Source: JAAYZQ01 sp034428935 (GTDB lineage Bacteria; Chloroflexota; Anaerolineae; JAAYZQ01). From it: a stretch of 64,000 nucleotides of DNA. Under the pieces are notes generated by a model. The model saw nothing but the letters and a program-made list of their open reading frames with translations. It had not been told where the DNA came from and did no database searches. This document shows positions 25,815-34,928 of the stretch, in pieces (position 1 is the stretch's first letter; each line of letters starts with the position of its first letter). The translations under genes and the position numbers were made by a program. The DNA lies in the NCBI GenBank assembly GCA_034428935.1, contig DAOUHB010000155.1, forward strand, positions 1-64,000, read 5' to 3'.

Positions 25815-26363
25815 CTACTTGAGCACGATGGCCAGGAGCAGGATCATGCCCAGGGCCAGCATCACGAACTCGTTGATAAACGTGATGGGCAGATACTGCA
25901 CCAGGACGCTATGAAAGTTGCTCAGGCAGTCGCTGATGGCAATCGTCCTGTCGTAGCACTCCAGGGGAACGTTCAGGCCGAAATAGCCGGCCCGATGGGC
26001 GACGTCCCAGATCGTACCAAAGATCAGGTAGCCGTTCAGCAATCCGCCCGGCAAGCCCACGATGCCCTTGCTCACTCCCCTCATCTCGCGGATGGGAAAG
26101 GCCAGCGAAAAGCCCTCGTAGGAGATGATGGCGACAAAGCTGATGATCAGGATATAGTACAGCGCCATCACCGTATCCGCCGGGGCGCGGTCGCCGACGA
26201 TGGCGATGCCTCGCTCGCCCAGTTGCCTCCAGGCAAACTTCAGGACAAAGAGGCTCAGAAGGAGGATCGTCGTCACGCCCAGTTCCCTGTTGAGGCCGCG
26301 GGCTGTGCCGACGATCCCCAGGACAATGATGAGCGTAATCCAGAGATACTCGATGGGGATCAT
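25815..26363 (-). CDS. CvpA-like small membrane protein
   Basis: 182 residues with four hydrophobic segments: YLWITLIIVLGIVGTARG, LGVTTILLLSLFVL, TVMALYYILIISFVAIISYE and the C-terminal VMLALGMILLLAIVL. The opening helix followed by a glycine-rich turn resembles CvpA proteins, but the match is weak and there are no diagnostic residues. It sits between murG and murC, and its ATG overlaps the murG stop (ATGA), so it is made together with the wall-synthesis enzymes. Function unknown; a membrane scaffold for this cluster is possible. Confidence 0.6.
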   Translation of the reverse strand: MIPIEYLWITLIIVLGIVGTARGLNRELGVTTILLLSLFVLKFAWRQLGERGIAIVGDRAPADTVMALYYILIISFVAIISYEGFSLAFPIREMRGVSKGIVGLPGGLLNGYLIFGTIWDVAHRAGYFGLNVPLECYDRTIAISDCLSNFHSVLVQYLPITFINEFVMLALGMILLLAIVLK

Positions 26364-27499
26364 GGCTTTGCCTCTGCTATGCGCTGGTGGGCCACGAGCC
26401 ATAACTGCCGGGCGATGGCTTGAGCGGCGTCGGGGCGGGCCATGGCCCGGGCGGCTTCGCGCATGTTGTTCAGCGCCTGTTCGTTGTGGATCAGACGGAG
26501 AATCGAGGGCACCAGCTCGCGCTCCAATGCCTCGTCGGCGAGGATGCGGGCGGCGCCGCTGTCGGCCAGGTATTCGGCGTTGGGCAACTGGTGCTGGCCG
26601 GAATAGGGATACGGTACGAGAATGGCGGGCAGGCCGGCCGCCGGGAACTCGCCCAGGGTGGCGGCGCCAGCGCGGGCCACGGCCAGGTCGGCGGCCACCA
26701 GGGCTCGGGGCATGTCGTGCAGGTAGGCATAGCTGTGGTAGCGTTCCTGGAGCTCGCCGGGCAGGCTGCGGGTGGAGCCTGCCACCCAATCGGCGTCCAG
26801 CCTGCCAGTGACGTGTAGCACCTGGCAGACGGGTAGCAGCTCGCGCAGTCCGGCAATGAGGGCCCGATTGATGCTGCGGGCACCCCGGCTGCCGCCAAAT
26901 ACGAGGAGTGCCCTGTCCTCGGCGCCCAGGCCCAGGTCGCGGCGGGCCTGTCCCTTGTCCAGCGTATAGATCTCGGGGCGGACAGGGTAGCCGGTGATCA
27001 CGACCTTATCGCGCTTGAAATAGGGGGCGGACGCCTCGCTGGTCACCAGGATGCGTGTGGCAAAGCGGCTGAGAAAGCGAATGGCCTGCCCGGGCACGAC
27101 GTCGGGCAAATAGATGGCCACCGGGATGCGTTCCAGCCAGGCGGCCAGGGTCACTGCCGTGCAGGCGTAGCCGCCGGTGACGAGGACGACGTCAGGCTGA
27201 AAGCTGGCCAGGAGCTTGCGCGCCCGGCCCACGCTCCGCAGGATCAGCAAGCCGTTGCGCGCCTTGACCACGAGGCCCATGCCCCGTAGGCCGCCGGCCG
27301 GCAGGCCCACGAACTCGAGCCCCGCGCGCCGGACAAGCTCCTCTTCCATGCCCCCGCGGCTGCCGATCCACAAGAGATCGCGAGGCGCCAGGGACGGAAG
27401 GCCCTCGACCGGCTCATCCCGCCGCAGCAGCATCTCGAGCACCGTGAGCGCCGGGTATACGTGTCCACCCGTCCCGCCGCCCGACACGATCAGTTTCAT
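26360..27499 (-). CDS. murG: UDP-GlcNAc:lipid I transferase MurG
   Basis: 379 residues, GT-B fold (GT28). GGGTGGHVYPALTVLE, GSRGGMEEELV, LPDVVPGQAIRFLSRFA, FGGSRGARSINRAL, then the UDP-GlcNAc site ARAGAATLGEFPAAGLPAIL and QHQLPNAEYL. It makes lipid II on the inner face of the membrane. ATG overlaps ftsW (ATGA), and its stop overlaps the next gene. Confidence 0.96.
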   Translation of the reverse strand: MKLIVSGGGTGGHVYPALTVLEMLLRRDEPVEGLPSLAPRDLLWIGSRGGMEEELVRRAGLEFVGLPAGGLRGMGLVVKARNGLLILRSVGRARKLLASFQPDVVLVTGGYACTAVTLAAWLERIPVAIYLPDVVPGQAIRFLSRFATRILVTSEASAPYFKRDKVVITGYPVRPEIYTLDKGQARRDLGLGAEDRALLVFGGSRGARSINRALIAGLRELLPVCQVLHVTGRLDADWVAGSTRSLPGELQERYHSYAYLHDMPRALVAADLAVARAGAATLGEFPAAGLPAILVPYPYSGQHQLPNAEYLADSGAARILADEALERELVPSILRLIHNEQALNNMREAARAMARPDAAQAIARQLWLVAHQRIAEAKP

Positions 27500-28650
27500 G
27501 CCGGCTCTCCCTGTTCCGCCACATCGGCTGCCGGGACGCGTTTCCAGGTGGCCTGCTCTTGCTCCACGGATGCCCGTGACACGCTCAGGAGGATGCCGAC
27601 GCCCACCATGCACGACACCATCGACGAGCCCCCGAGGCTGATAAAGGGCAGCGCGATCCCGGTGAAGGGAATGGTGCCCGTCACGGCAGCCATGTTCATC
27701 AGCGCCTGGAAGGTGAACCAGCAGGTGATGCCCAGGGCCAGCAGCCGCCCGAACGAATCGGGGGCCAGGTTGGCGATGCGAATGCCGCGGTAGGCCACGA
27801 CGGCAAAGAGGCCGATGATCAGCAAGCAGCCGATCAGTCCCATCTCTTCGCCGGCAAAGGCAAAAATGCTGTCGGTGTGGGCCGCGGGCAGCCATTGGTA
27901 CTTCATGCGCCCGCTGCCGGTGCCCAGCCCCGTCAGCCCGCCGCTGGCCAGGGCCACCAGGCCCTGGCTCAGTTGCCAGTTGGTGCTGTGCAGCGGGTCG
28001 CGGAACTCTTTGACGTAGGGCGTGAGGCGATCCATGGCATGTGGGAACTGGGTGACGACAAAGGCAAAGGCCGCGCCGCCGCCCAGGATGCCGATGACGA
28101 ACTGGATCACGTCGGCCCCCGCCAGGAAGAACATGGCCACCGACACCAGCACGATGAGCAGGGCCTCCGAAATGTCGGGCTGGGCCATAATGAGACCGGC
28201 CATGGCGCCCACCATGATAGTAAATGGCAGCAGACCGTAGGGCAGCGTGCTCAGGAGGCCCTCCTTGGAGGACAGCCAGTGGGCGATATAGATGATCATG
28301 GCTAGCTTGGCCATTTCCACGGGCGAGACCGACTGGCCGAAAAGCAGGCGACCTTCCTTGAAGAGAACAAGAGCCGCCAACGTCGCCAGCGCCAGGAGGA
28401 TGACGGGGATGGACAGCTTCATCCAGATGTGGTGGGTGAAGCGGCTGGCGACAAACATGCCCACCAGCCCGATCCCCAGCCACTGCACCTGGCGCCTGAA
28501 AAAGTGGGACGGGTCGCCGTACATGTGATAGGCCGTGTCGGACGTGGCGCTGTAGACCAACATCAGCCCCAGCGACGCCAGGCCCATAATGGCAAAGAAC
28601 AGAATCCAATCCCGGGAGCCCAGGTTCTGCTGCTTTTTTCTGATGCCCAT
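27496..28650 (-). CDS. ftsW: Septal peptidoglycan polymerase FtsW (SEDS)
   Basis: 384 residues with about ten membrane segments. SEDS features include SVSPVEMAKLAMIIY, QPDISEALLIVLV, LSQGLVALASGGLTGLGTG, and near the end GIALPFISLGGSSM. With FtsI it polymerises and crosslinks septal glycan. Three bases separate it from murD. Confidence 0.95.
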   Translation of the reverse strand: MGIRKKQQNLGSRDWILFFAIMGLASLGLMLVYSATSDTAYHMYGDPSHFFRRQVQWLGIGLVGMFVASRFTHHIWMKLSIPVILLALATLAALVLFKEGRLLFGQSVSPVEMAKLAMIIYIAHWLSSKEGLLSTLPYGLLPFTIMVGAMAGLIMAQPDISEALLIVLVSVAMFFLAGADVIQFVIGILGGGAAFAFVVTQFPHAMDRLTPYVKEFRDPLHSTNWQLSQGLVALASGGLTGLGTGSGRMKYQWLPAAHTDSIFAFAGEEMGLIGCLLIIGLFAVVAYRGIRIANLAPDSFGRLLALGITCWFTFQALMNMAAVTGTIPFTGIALPFISLGGSSMVSCMVGVGILLSVSRASVEQEQATWKRVPAADVAEQGEPA

Positions 28651-28653
28651 ATG

Positions 28654-30144
28654 CTACTCCAATGCCCTCACCAATTGCCGAAAATGCTCTCCGCGCGCCA
28701 AGAAGTCGGCGTACGCATCGAAACTTGTGCCCCCCGGCGAGAGGAGCACGACGTCGCCAGGCCGGGCGAGGCCTGCCGCGATTTCCACCGCCCGTTCCAG
28801 GTTGCCGCCGTGGTGCACGCCGGCCAAGGCCACGCCCTGGCCCGCAGGCCTGGCCCGCTCCATGGCGGCCTCGATCAATCCCGCGGCCTCGCCAAAGAGC
28901 ACCAGGTGGCGCACCCGGCGCCACACCAGGGCGGCCATTTCTTCCCAGGGCAGGTGCTTGTCGCGTCCGCCCGCCAGAAGGACGATGGGCTCCTTGAAGG
29001 AGCGCAGGGCCGCGACCGCGCGCTCGGGCGAGGTTGCAATGCTGTCGTTGTACCAGCCGACTCCCGCCCTGGTGCGCACCAGTTCAAGGCGGTGTTCCAC
29101 CCCGGCAAAGGTGATCGCTTCGCGGCGCAGTGCCTCCAGGGGGGCGCCCGCGGTGCCGGCCAGGGCGCTGGCGGCAAGGACGTTGGCGACATTGTGCTGC
29201 CCGCGCAGGCGCATCTCGCCCGTCCGGCACACCACCTCTTCGTGCCCGCCGAGGCGCAACACCAGCTCTTTGCCGCGCAGCCAGGCCCCTTCGGCCACGG
29301 GCTCTTGGAGGCTGAACCACAACACCCGTTGCCTGGCCGCCAGTCCCAGCCGCCGCGTCGTGGCGTCATCCTGGTTGAGGACTGCCAGGCCATCGGGTTG
29401 CTGGTGGGCCACGATGTGCTCCTTGGCGGCGATGTAGGCCTCCATCGTGCCGTGGCGATCCAGGTGGTTGGGCGTGATGTTCAACAGGGCGGCCACGGGC
29501 GGGCTCCAGCCCGACGGATCGAAGATGGCGGCGGGGCCACCCGAGTCGATGGCCTGCCGGGCAAAGGCGGCGGCCGGTGGCGGCCAGGGGGCAAAGAATT
29601 CGAGCTGAAAGCTGGACAGCTCCATGACCACCGTGTCCTGGGGCCCGATGGCGGGCTCGCCGGCCAGGCTGCCGATGAGCGGCTGGCCGATGTTGCCTCC
29701 CACCCAGATCCGCCGCGTGCCCTCCAGCATGCGGCCCGTCAGCACCGTGGTGGTCGTCTTGCCGCTGGAGCCGGTGATGCCCACGATGGGCGCCGGGCAG
29801 AGCCGCGTGAAGAGACGCGTCTCGCTGCTCAGCGGCAGCCCGCGCCGCCGTGCTTCGGCCAACAGCGGGATCTCCAGGGGCACGCCGGGGCTCACGAACA
29901 GGATCTGTGCCTCGTCCAGGAGCGAAAGGGGATGCCCTCCCAGGGCAAAGGCCAGGGGCAGGCCGGCAAGGGCCGCCTGTGTGTGCTCCAGGGCGTCGGC
30001 CGGCCGGGCATCGGTGACGGTGACCGCCGCGCCATGCTCGGCCAGGTAGCGGGCCAGGGCCGTGCCTTCGCGGGCCAGGCCCACCACCAGGCAGCGCGCG
30101 CCCGCCAGGTCGAGGTCCGGGAGCGTGCCGTGGGGCTCGTTCAT
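28654..30144 (-). CDS. murD: UDP-MurNAc-L-Ala-D-Glu ligase MurD
   Basis: 496 residues. CLVVGLAREGTALARYLAE (N-domain), ATP loop GITGSSGKTTTTVLTG, VVMELSSFQLE, NITPNHLDRH, and C-domain YNDSIATSPERAVAAL and LSPGGTSFD. It adds D-Glu to UDP-MurNAc-L-Ala. Slightly longer than usual because of an insertion around residue 185-205 rich in Pro and Ala. ATG overlaps the mraY stop (ATGA). Confidence 0.95.
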   Translation of the reverse strand: MNEPHGTLPDLDLAGARCLVVGLAREGTALARYLAEHGAAVTVTDARPADALEHTQAALAGLPLAFALGGHPLSLLDEAQILFVSPGVPLEIPLLAEARRRGLPLSSETRLFTRLCPAPIVGITGSSGKTTTTVLTGRMLEGTRRIWVGGNIGQPLIGSLAGEPAIGPQDTVVMELSSFQLEFFAPWPPPAAAFARQAIDSGGPAAIFDPSGWSPPVAALLNITPNHLDRHGTMEAYIAAKEHIVAHQQPDGLAVLNQDDATTRRLGLAARQRVLWFSLQEPVAEGAWLRGKELVLRLGGHEEVVCRTGEMRLRGQHNVANVLAASALAGTAGAPLEALRREAITFAGVEHRLELVRTRAGVGWYNDSIATSPERAVAALRSFKEPIVLLAGGRDKHLPWEEMAALVWRRVRHLVLFGEAAGLIEAAMERARPAGQGVALAGVHHGGNLERAVEIAAGLARPGDVVLLSPGGTSFDAYADFLARGEHFRQLVRALE

Positions 30145-31211
30145 AGCAACGCCAGGGCGATGCCCAGCATGGCTGCCAGCACGCCAATGATCCAGAATCG
30201 CTGGGTGATGTGCGTCTCGCTCCAGCCCAGCAGCTCGAAATGGAGATGCAGCGGTGTCATCTTGAACACCCGCTTGCCGGCCCCGGTGAGCCGCCGGCTC
30301 AGCTTGAACCAGCCCACCTGGATGATAACCGAGCCCGCCTCGGCCACAAAGATGAGGGCGATGATGGGCAACAGCAGCCACTGGAAGGACATCAGCGCCA
30401 CGACGGCCAGCGTGGCGCCCAGGGCAAGGGAGCCCATCCCTCCCATGAACAGGATGGCCGGATGGCTGTTGAACCACAGAAAGGCGAACAGGGCACCCAC
30501 CATGGTAAAGCTGAAGGACAACAGCGGATATTGCCTCTGCAAGAAGGCAATGATTCCATAGGCCACAAATGTCACCGCGGCCGTGGAGCCGGCCAGCCCA
30601 TCGAGCCCGTCGGTCAGGTTCACGGCGTTGGCGACAAAGACGATCAGGAGCGCGGCGATGGGCACGTACCAGATGCCGACGTCCACCACCTGGCGCACGC
30701 CAGGCACGCCCACCTCGTGAAGCCCCAGAAATTGGGGATGGTACAGGCCAATGGCCACCAGAATTGCCAGGATGAACTGCAGCGGGAACATGACCCGCGC
30801 CTTGAGGCCCTCGCCGCCCCACCAACCCCGCACCTCCGACAGATCGTCCAGTCCGCCCAGGAGGCCAAAGGCGCCCATGACCAACAGGGGAAGGAGGATG
30901 CTCTTGCCGATGAGGGGGCTACCCTCCTCGAAGTTAAAGAAGGCCAGGATCTGCTTGCCCGCCTCAAAGCCGCTCAGGAAGTTGGCCAGGTTCAGGGCAA
31001 CGGTTATGAGCGCCACCGGAACGACGATCATCAGCCCACCCATGGTGGGCGTGCCGAGCTTGGTCTGGTGCGTGGTGGGCAGCTCGACGCGGATTTGCTT
31101 GCCAATGCGATACTTGCGCAGCAGCCGGATGAGGGGTGGACCCCAGATGACGGCCAGGAAAAACGAGACGGCGCCCAACGCCAGGGCGAACGACATGGGA
31201 GCGGATATCAC
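30141..31211 (-). CDS. mraY: Phospho-MurNAc-pentapeptide translocase MraY
   Basis: 356 residues, about ten membrane helices. GTPTMGGLMIV, the first acidic pair LDDLSEV, NAVNLTDGLDGLAGS, and the histidine loop PLHLHFELLGW are all present; the middle His of the usual HHH reads Leu here. It makes lipid I on undecaprenyl phosphate. Its ATG overlaps the murF stop. Confidence 0.95.
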   Translation of the reverse strand: MISAPMSFALALGAVSFFLAVIWGPPLIRLLRKYRIGKQIRVELPTTHQTKLGTPTMGGLMIVVPVALITVALNLANFLSGFEAGKQILAFFNFEEGSPLIGKSILLPLLVMGAFGLLGGLDDLSEVRGWWGGEGLKARVMFPLQFILAILVAIGLYHPQFLGLHEVGVPGVRQVVDVGIWYVPIAALLIVFVANAVNLTDGLDGLAGSTAAVTFVAYGIIAFLQRQYPLLSFSFTMVGALFAFLWFNSHPAILFMGGMGSLALGATLAVVALMSFQWLLLPIIALIFVAEAGSVIIQVGWFKLSRRLTGAGKRVFKMTPLHLHFELLGWSETHITQRFWIIGVLAAMLGIALALL

Positions 31212-32695
31212 GATTGACCCCTCTCTTGGAGTGCAGCGACTATTTGTTCCATTTCCAGGCTGCGCGAGCCCTTGATCAGGAGCATATCTCCTCCGGGGCC
31301 CGAGCCCAGGAGCTCGCGCAGCACGGAAATGGCGTGGTCATTGTCCTCGACCAGGAATACGGTGTCCGGCGCCATGCCGGCTTTCAGGGCTTCCTCGCCC
31401 AGGATCTTGCCCAGCGTGCCAACGGCCATCAGCACGTCGGCCACCTCGCGAGCGCGCCGCCCGACGATGCGATGGCCCTCCTCTTCGTAGCTGCCCAGCT
31501 CGTACATGTCGCCCAGGACGGCGATCTTGCGGACGCCGGGCCTGGCCCGGGGCAGCTCTTCCAGCAGGTTGAGGGCCGCCAGGCTGGAGGCCGGGCTGGA
31601 GTTGTAGGTGTCGTCCAGGATCGTGGATCCGGCCGGGCCCGCAACGGCCACCAGCCGCAGCTCTGACTCCTGGTCGCGGAGCCCGGATACGATCTCGTCC
31701 CAGGAGAGCCCCTCCACCAGCCCGACCGCGGCGCCCCGAAGGGCGGTGTGCACGCTGTGGCGGCCCAGCAGAGGCACGCGGACGTGCAGGCTCTCGCCGG
31801 CATAGTGCAGGCGAAAGCGGATGCCGTCCAGGCCCACGCTCTGGATCTCGTCGGCCCACAGGTCGGCCGTGGGGCTGAGGCCGTAGGTGAACACCCTGGC
31901 CTGGGTCATGCCGGCCATGGCCCGCACGCGGGCGTCGTCCTCGTTGAGGATGGCCACACCGCCCTCGGCGGCCGGGGGCAGCGCCCGGGGCAGCTCGGCC
32001 TTGGCCTGGGCGATGCGCTCGATGGAGCCCAGGCGCTCCAGGTGGCTGGGCCCCACATCGGTCACGACGCCCACCTGAGGCAGGGCGATGGCCGCCAGTT
32101 GGGTGATCTCGCCCAGGTCGTACATGCCCATTTCCAGCACCACGCGCTCGTGCTCGGCGCGGAGGTGCAGCAGGGTGAGGGGCAGGCCGATCTCGTTGTT
32201 ATAGTTGCCCTCGCTCTTCAGGCAGCGGTAGCGCTGCCTGAGGACCGCGGCGATCACCTCTTTGCTGGTGGTCTTGCCCACGCTGCCCGTCACGCCGATC
32301 ACGCGCACGTCGTGCTGCCGGCGCCAGTGGGCCGCCACTTGCTGCAGCGCCGCCAGGCTGTCGGGCACGACGAGGCAGACGGGCTGGCCGGGGCCGCCCT
32401 TCAGCCCCTGTGGGCTGCCCTCGCCGGCTGGCAGGACAAGGCTTTCGATCTCGGGCGGGCAGCGCTCGGCCAGAACTACCACGGCGCCGGCGGCGACGGC
32501 CTGGGAGATGAAATCGTGGCCGTCGTGGTGCTGGCCGCGGAGGGCGACAAAGAGGCTGCCAGGCCCGGCCCGCCGCGAGTCGACGACGGCATCCAGGATC
32601 TCGGTGCCGGCCGCCGCTCCCGCTAGCTCGGGAGCCGGCCGGCCGGCGAGGGCCGTCACCAGTTGTTCGATGGTCAGTGTGCTCGCTCTTGTCAT
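31208..32695 (-). CDS. murF: UDP-MurNAc-tripeptide D-Ala-D-Ala ligase MurF
   Basis: 495 residues. N-domain SRRAGPGSLFVALRGQ, ATP loop GVTGSVGKTTSKEV, NYNNEIGLPLTLL, EMGMYDLGEI, DDTYNSSPASSLAAL and the C-terminal SRSLEMEQIV. It attaches D-Ala-D-Ala from Ddl. Starts five bases after ftsI. murE would be expected next to it but is not in this cluster. Confidence 0.95.
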   Translation of the reverse strand: MTRASTLTIEQLVTALAGRPAPELAGAAAGTEILDAVVDSRRAGPGSLFVALRGQHHDGHDFISQAVAAGAVVVLAERCPPEIESLVLPAGEGSPQGLKGGPGQPVCLVVPDSLAALQQVAAHWRRQHDVRVIGVTGSVGKTTSKEVIAAVLRQRYRCLKSEGNYNNEIGLPLTLLHLRAEHERVVLEMGMYDLGEITQLAAIALPQVGVVTDVGPSHLERLGSIERIAQAKAELPRALPPAAEGGVAILNEDDARVRAMAGMTQARVFTYGLSPTADLWADEIQSVGLDGIRFRLHYAGESLHVRVPLLGRHSVHTALRGAAVGLVEGLSWDEIVSGLRDQESELRLVAVAGPAGSTILDDTYNSSPASSLAALNLLEELPRARPGVRKIAVLGDMYELGSYEEEGHRIVGRRAREVADVLMAVGTLGKILGEEALKAGMAPDTVFLVEDNDHAISVLRELLGSGPGGDMLLIKGSRSLEMEQIVAALQERGQS

Positions 32696-32700
32696 CTCGC

Positions 32701-34425
32701 TCACTGGTCCAGGGCCACCCGCAGGTCGTCGGGTGGCACCTGCATATAGATCAACAGCCGTTGGGCAATGGCCTGAAAGGCGGGCGCGGCCGTCTGCGTT
32801 CCCCACGGCGAGACCGATGGCCTGTCCAGCTTGACCAGGAGGACAAAGCGCGGATCGTCTGCCGGGGCAAAGCCCACAAAGGCGGCGATGGTGTCCGTCG
32901 GATTGTAGCCGTATGGCTCCGGGATCTGGGCAGTGCCGCTCTTGCCTGCCACCCGATAGCCGGGTACCGCGGCCTTGGGCGCTCCCTCTTCCACGACCTG
33001 GACCATCATGTCCGTCATCGTGGCGGCCGTTTCGGCCGAGACGGCGCGCCGAATGGCCATGGGCTCGACGGTGATGCGCCGCGGGCCGTCCTCATCCTGG
33101 ATGATGAACTCTTTGACGATGTAGGGCTGCATCAGCGTGCCGTGGTTGGCCACGCTGGCAACGGCGGCGAGCATCTGGACGGGGGTGACGGCAATGCCCT
33201 GCCCAAAGGAGTTGGTCCCCAGGTCGGAAGGGAACCAGTTCGAGTCGCCGGGCAGCTTCATCATGCCCGGGCCCTCGCTGGCGAGGTCCACCTGGGTCAG
33301 GGCGCCAAAGCCAAAACGGCGCAGGTAGGTGTAGAACGTGTCCTTGCCCATGGAGGTGCTGGTATAGGCGGCGACGGTGTTGAGCGAATTGACGAGTCCA
33401 TCAACCATGCTCACCAGGCCGTGGCCTTGCCGGTCCCAGTTCTGGATGACCCGCCCGCCAACCTCTAGGGCGCCCTCGTCGTAGAACGTGGTGCCGGGGC
33501 TGATGGTGCCCGAGTCGATGCCTGCGGCCCAGGTGACGATCTTGAAGATGGAGCCCGGCTCCCACATCTTGCTGACCACGGGGTCGGCCAGGAGGTCGAT
33601 GTCGGCCTGGGCAAAATTGTTGGGATCGTAGTTGGGATAGCTGTAGCTGGCCAGGATTGCCCCGGTGCGTGGCTCCATGACCAGCACCGTTCCGCTCTTG
33701 GCCCCGTACTCTTCCAGGGCGCGCTGGAGCTCCTCGGCGACGATGTACTGGATGTTCCGGTCCAGCGTCAGCACCAGGCTGGCGCCCGGCCGCGCAAACG
33801 ACTCCTCCTGGGGAGGAAGGGGCAGCTCCTCGCCCAGGGGGTTCTGCTCCACGCGGCGCAGGCCCACGGTGCCCTTCAGCTCCTGGTTATAATAGCCCTC
33901 CACCCCATAGAACCCGTCTCCCGTGTTGTTGACAATGCCCAACGCGTGGGCCATCAGCTCCTTTTCCGGATAGGATCGGCGATGGATTGGAATGCAGGTG
34001 ATGCCGTCGACCTGCAGCGCGTTGATGGCCTCGCCGGTCTCGTAATCTACCCTCGACGCCAGCCGCACCCAGGGATCCTTGGACGTGAGCTGCCGGTAGA
34101 TGTCTTCGCGGGGCAGGCCCAACAACTCGGCCAGGCGGTTCGCCAGCTCGTCGGGCTTGGCGACGAGAGACGGGGACACGTCGATCTGCCACTCGACCAC
34201 CTGAAGGGCCAGGATATGGCCGTTGGCGTCGGCGATGTAGCCGCGGTTGCTCGCTACCTCCTTGGTCCACGTGCGCTGCCTGTTGGCGGTGGCGGCCAGG
34301 GCGCTGTGATCCAACACCTGGTAGTGAACGAGCTGGCCGATAATCACGGCGAAACAGAAGGTCAGGCAGAAGGCCAGCACCGGCAGGCGGCGGCCTGCCC
34401 CAGGGCCCGAATGGTTCGCGCTCAT
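32701..34425 (-). CDS. ftsI: Septal penicillin-binding protein FtsI/PBP2
   Basis: 574 residues. One N-terminal membrane helix (LPVLAFCLTFCFAVIIGQLV), PBP dimer domain, then transpeptidase domain: active-site serine in PGSIFKIVT (SxxK), SLN in VNSLNTV, and KSGTAQ (KSG triad). It crosslinks septal peptidoglycan with FtsW. It lies 25 bases after the FtsL-like gene. Confidence 0.95.
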   Translation of the reverse strand: MSANHSGPGAGRRLPVLAFCLTFCFAVIIGQLVHYQVLDHSALAATANRQRTWTKEVASNRGYIADANGHILALQVVEWQIDVSPSLVAKPDELANRLAELLGLPREDIYRQLTSKDPWVRLASRVDYETGEAINALQVDGITCIPIHRRSYPEKELMAHALGIVNNTGDGFYGVEGYYNQELKGTVGLRRVEQNPLGEELPLPPQEESFARPGASLVLTLDRNIQYIVAEELQRALEEYGAKSGTVLVMEPRTGAILASYSYPNYDPNNFAQADIDLLADPVVSKMWEPGSIFKIVTWAAGIDSGTISPGTTFYDEGALEVGGRVIQNWDRQGHGLVSMVDGLVNSLNTVAAYTSTSMGKDTFYTYLRRFGFGALTQVDLASEGPGMMKLPGDSNWFPSDLGTNSFGQGIAVTPVQMLAAVASVANHGTLMQPYIVKEFIIQDEDGPRRITVEPMAIRRAVSAETAATMTDMMVQVVEEGAPKAAVPGYRVAGKSGTAQIPEPYGYNPTDTIAAFVGFAPADDPRFVLLVKLDRPSVSPWGTQTAAPAFQAIAQRLLIYMQVPPDDLRVALDQ

Positions 34426-34450
34426 CCTCTCTCCTCCGGGGTGCCCGTTG

Positions 34451-34909
34451 CTACGGCAGGTTCGCCACGCTGATGGCGGGCTCTGTCATCTCGTTCGGGC
34501 TCCCCTCGGCGGCCCCGGCGGCAGCGGCCGCCTTGCCCGGGCCCAGGGTCCAGATGGTGAAAAAGGCCGACTCTCCCGCCCGGCTCGATCGCGGGGCGAT
34601 GGGTCGCTCGACGGCCAGGTAGAGGGGCTGCTGTGGTCGAAACCCCATGGCCTTGGCTTCGTCGGCCATCCTTCGCTGCGACTTCAGCAAGGTGATCTGG
34701 CGCATGGTGGACAGGTTCTCGCGCTGCAGCCGCTGCAGCTCGGCGGTCTTGACGTCGATCTCGCGCCCCATGCTCTCGATCTCGAGGGACAGCAAAAAGT
34801 GCAGCCACTGTGTCAGGATCAGGAGGGCGACGACGGCGGCGATGGCCATCCCGATGGGCGGGCTCTTGTGCTTGTGCACTTCCAACTGGGTGGTCGGGTG
34901 TGGGCTCAC
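34451..34909 (-). CDS. FtsL-like division protein
   Basis: 152 residues. A short cytoplasmic N-terminus, one membrane helix (MAIAAVVALLILTQWLHFLL) and a coiled coil (ESMGREIDVKTAELQRLQRE) are as in FtsL/FtsB. The C-terminus is longer than usual and Ala/Gly-rich. Position between rsmH and ftsI is the standard ftsL slot. FtsL sequences diverge strongly, so the call rests on topology and place. GTG start after GAGGTGAG. Confidence 0.75.
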   Translation of the reverse strand: MSPHPTTQLEVHKHKSPPIGMAIAAVVALLILTQWLHFLLSLEIESMGREIDVKTAELQRLQRENLSTMRQITLLKSQRRMADEAKAMGFRPQQPLYLAVERPIAPRSSRAGESAFFTIWTLGPGKAAAAAGAAEGSPNEMTEPAISVANLP

Positions 34910-34928
34910 ATCTCACCTCGAATAGCGG

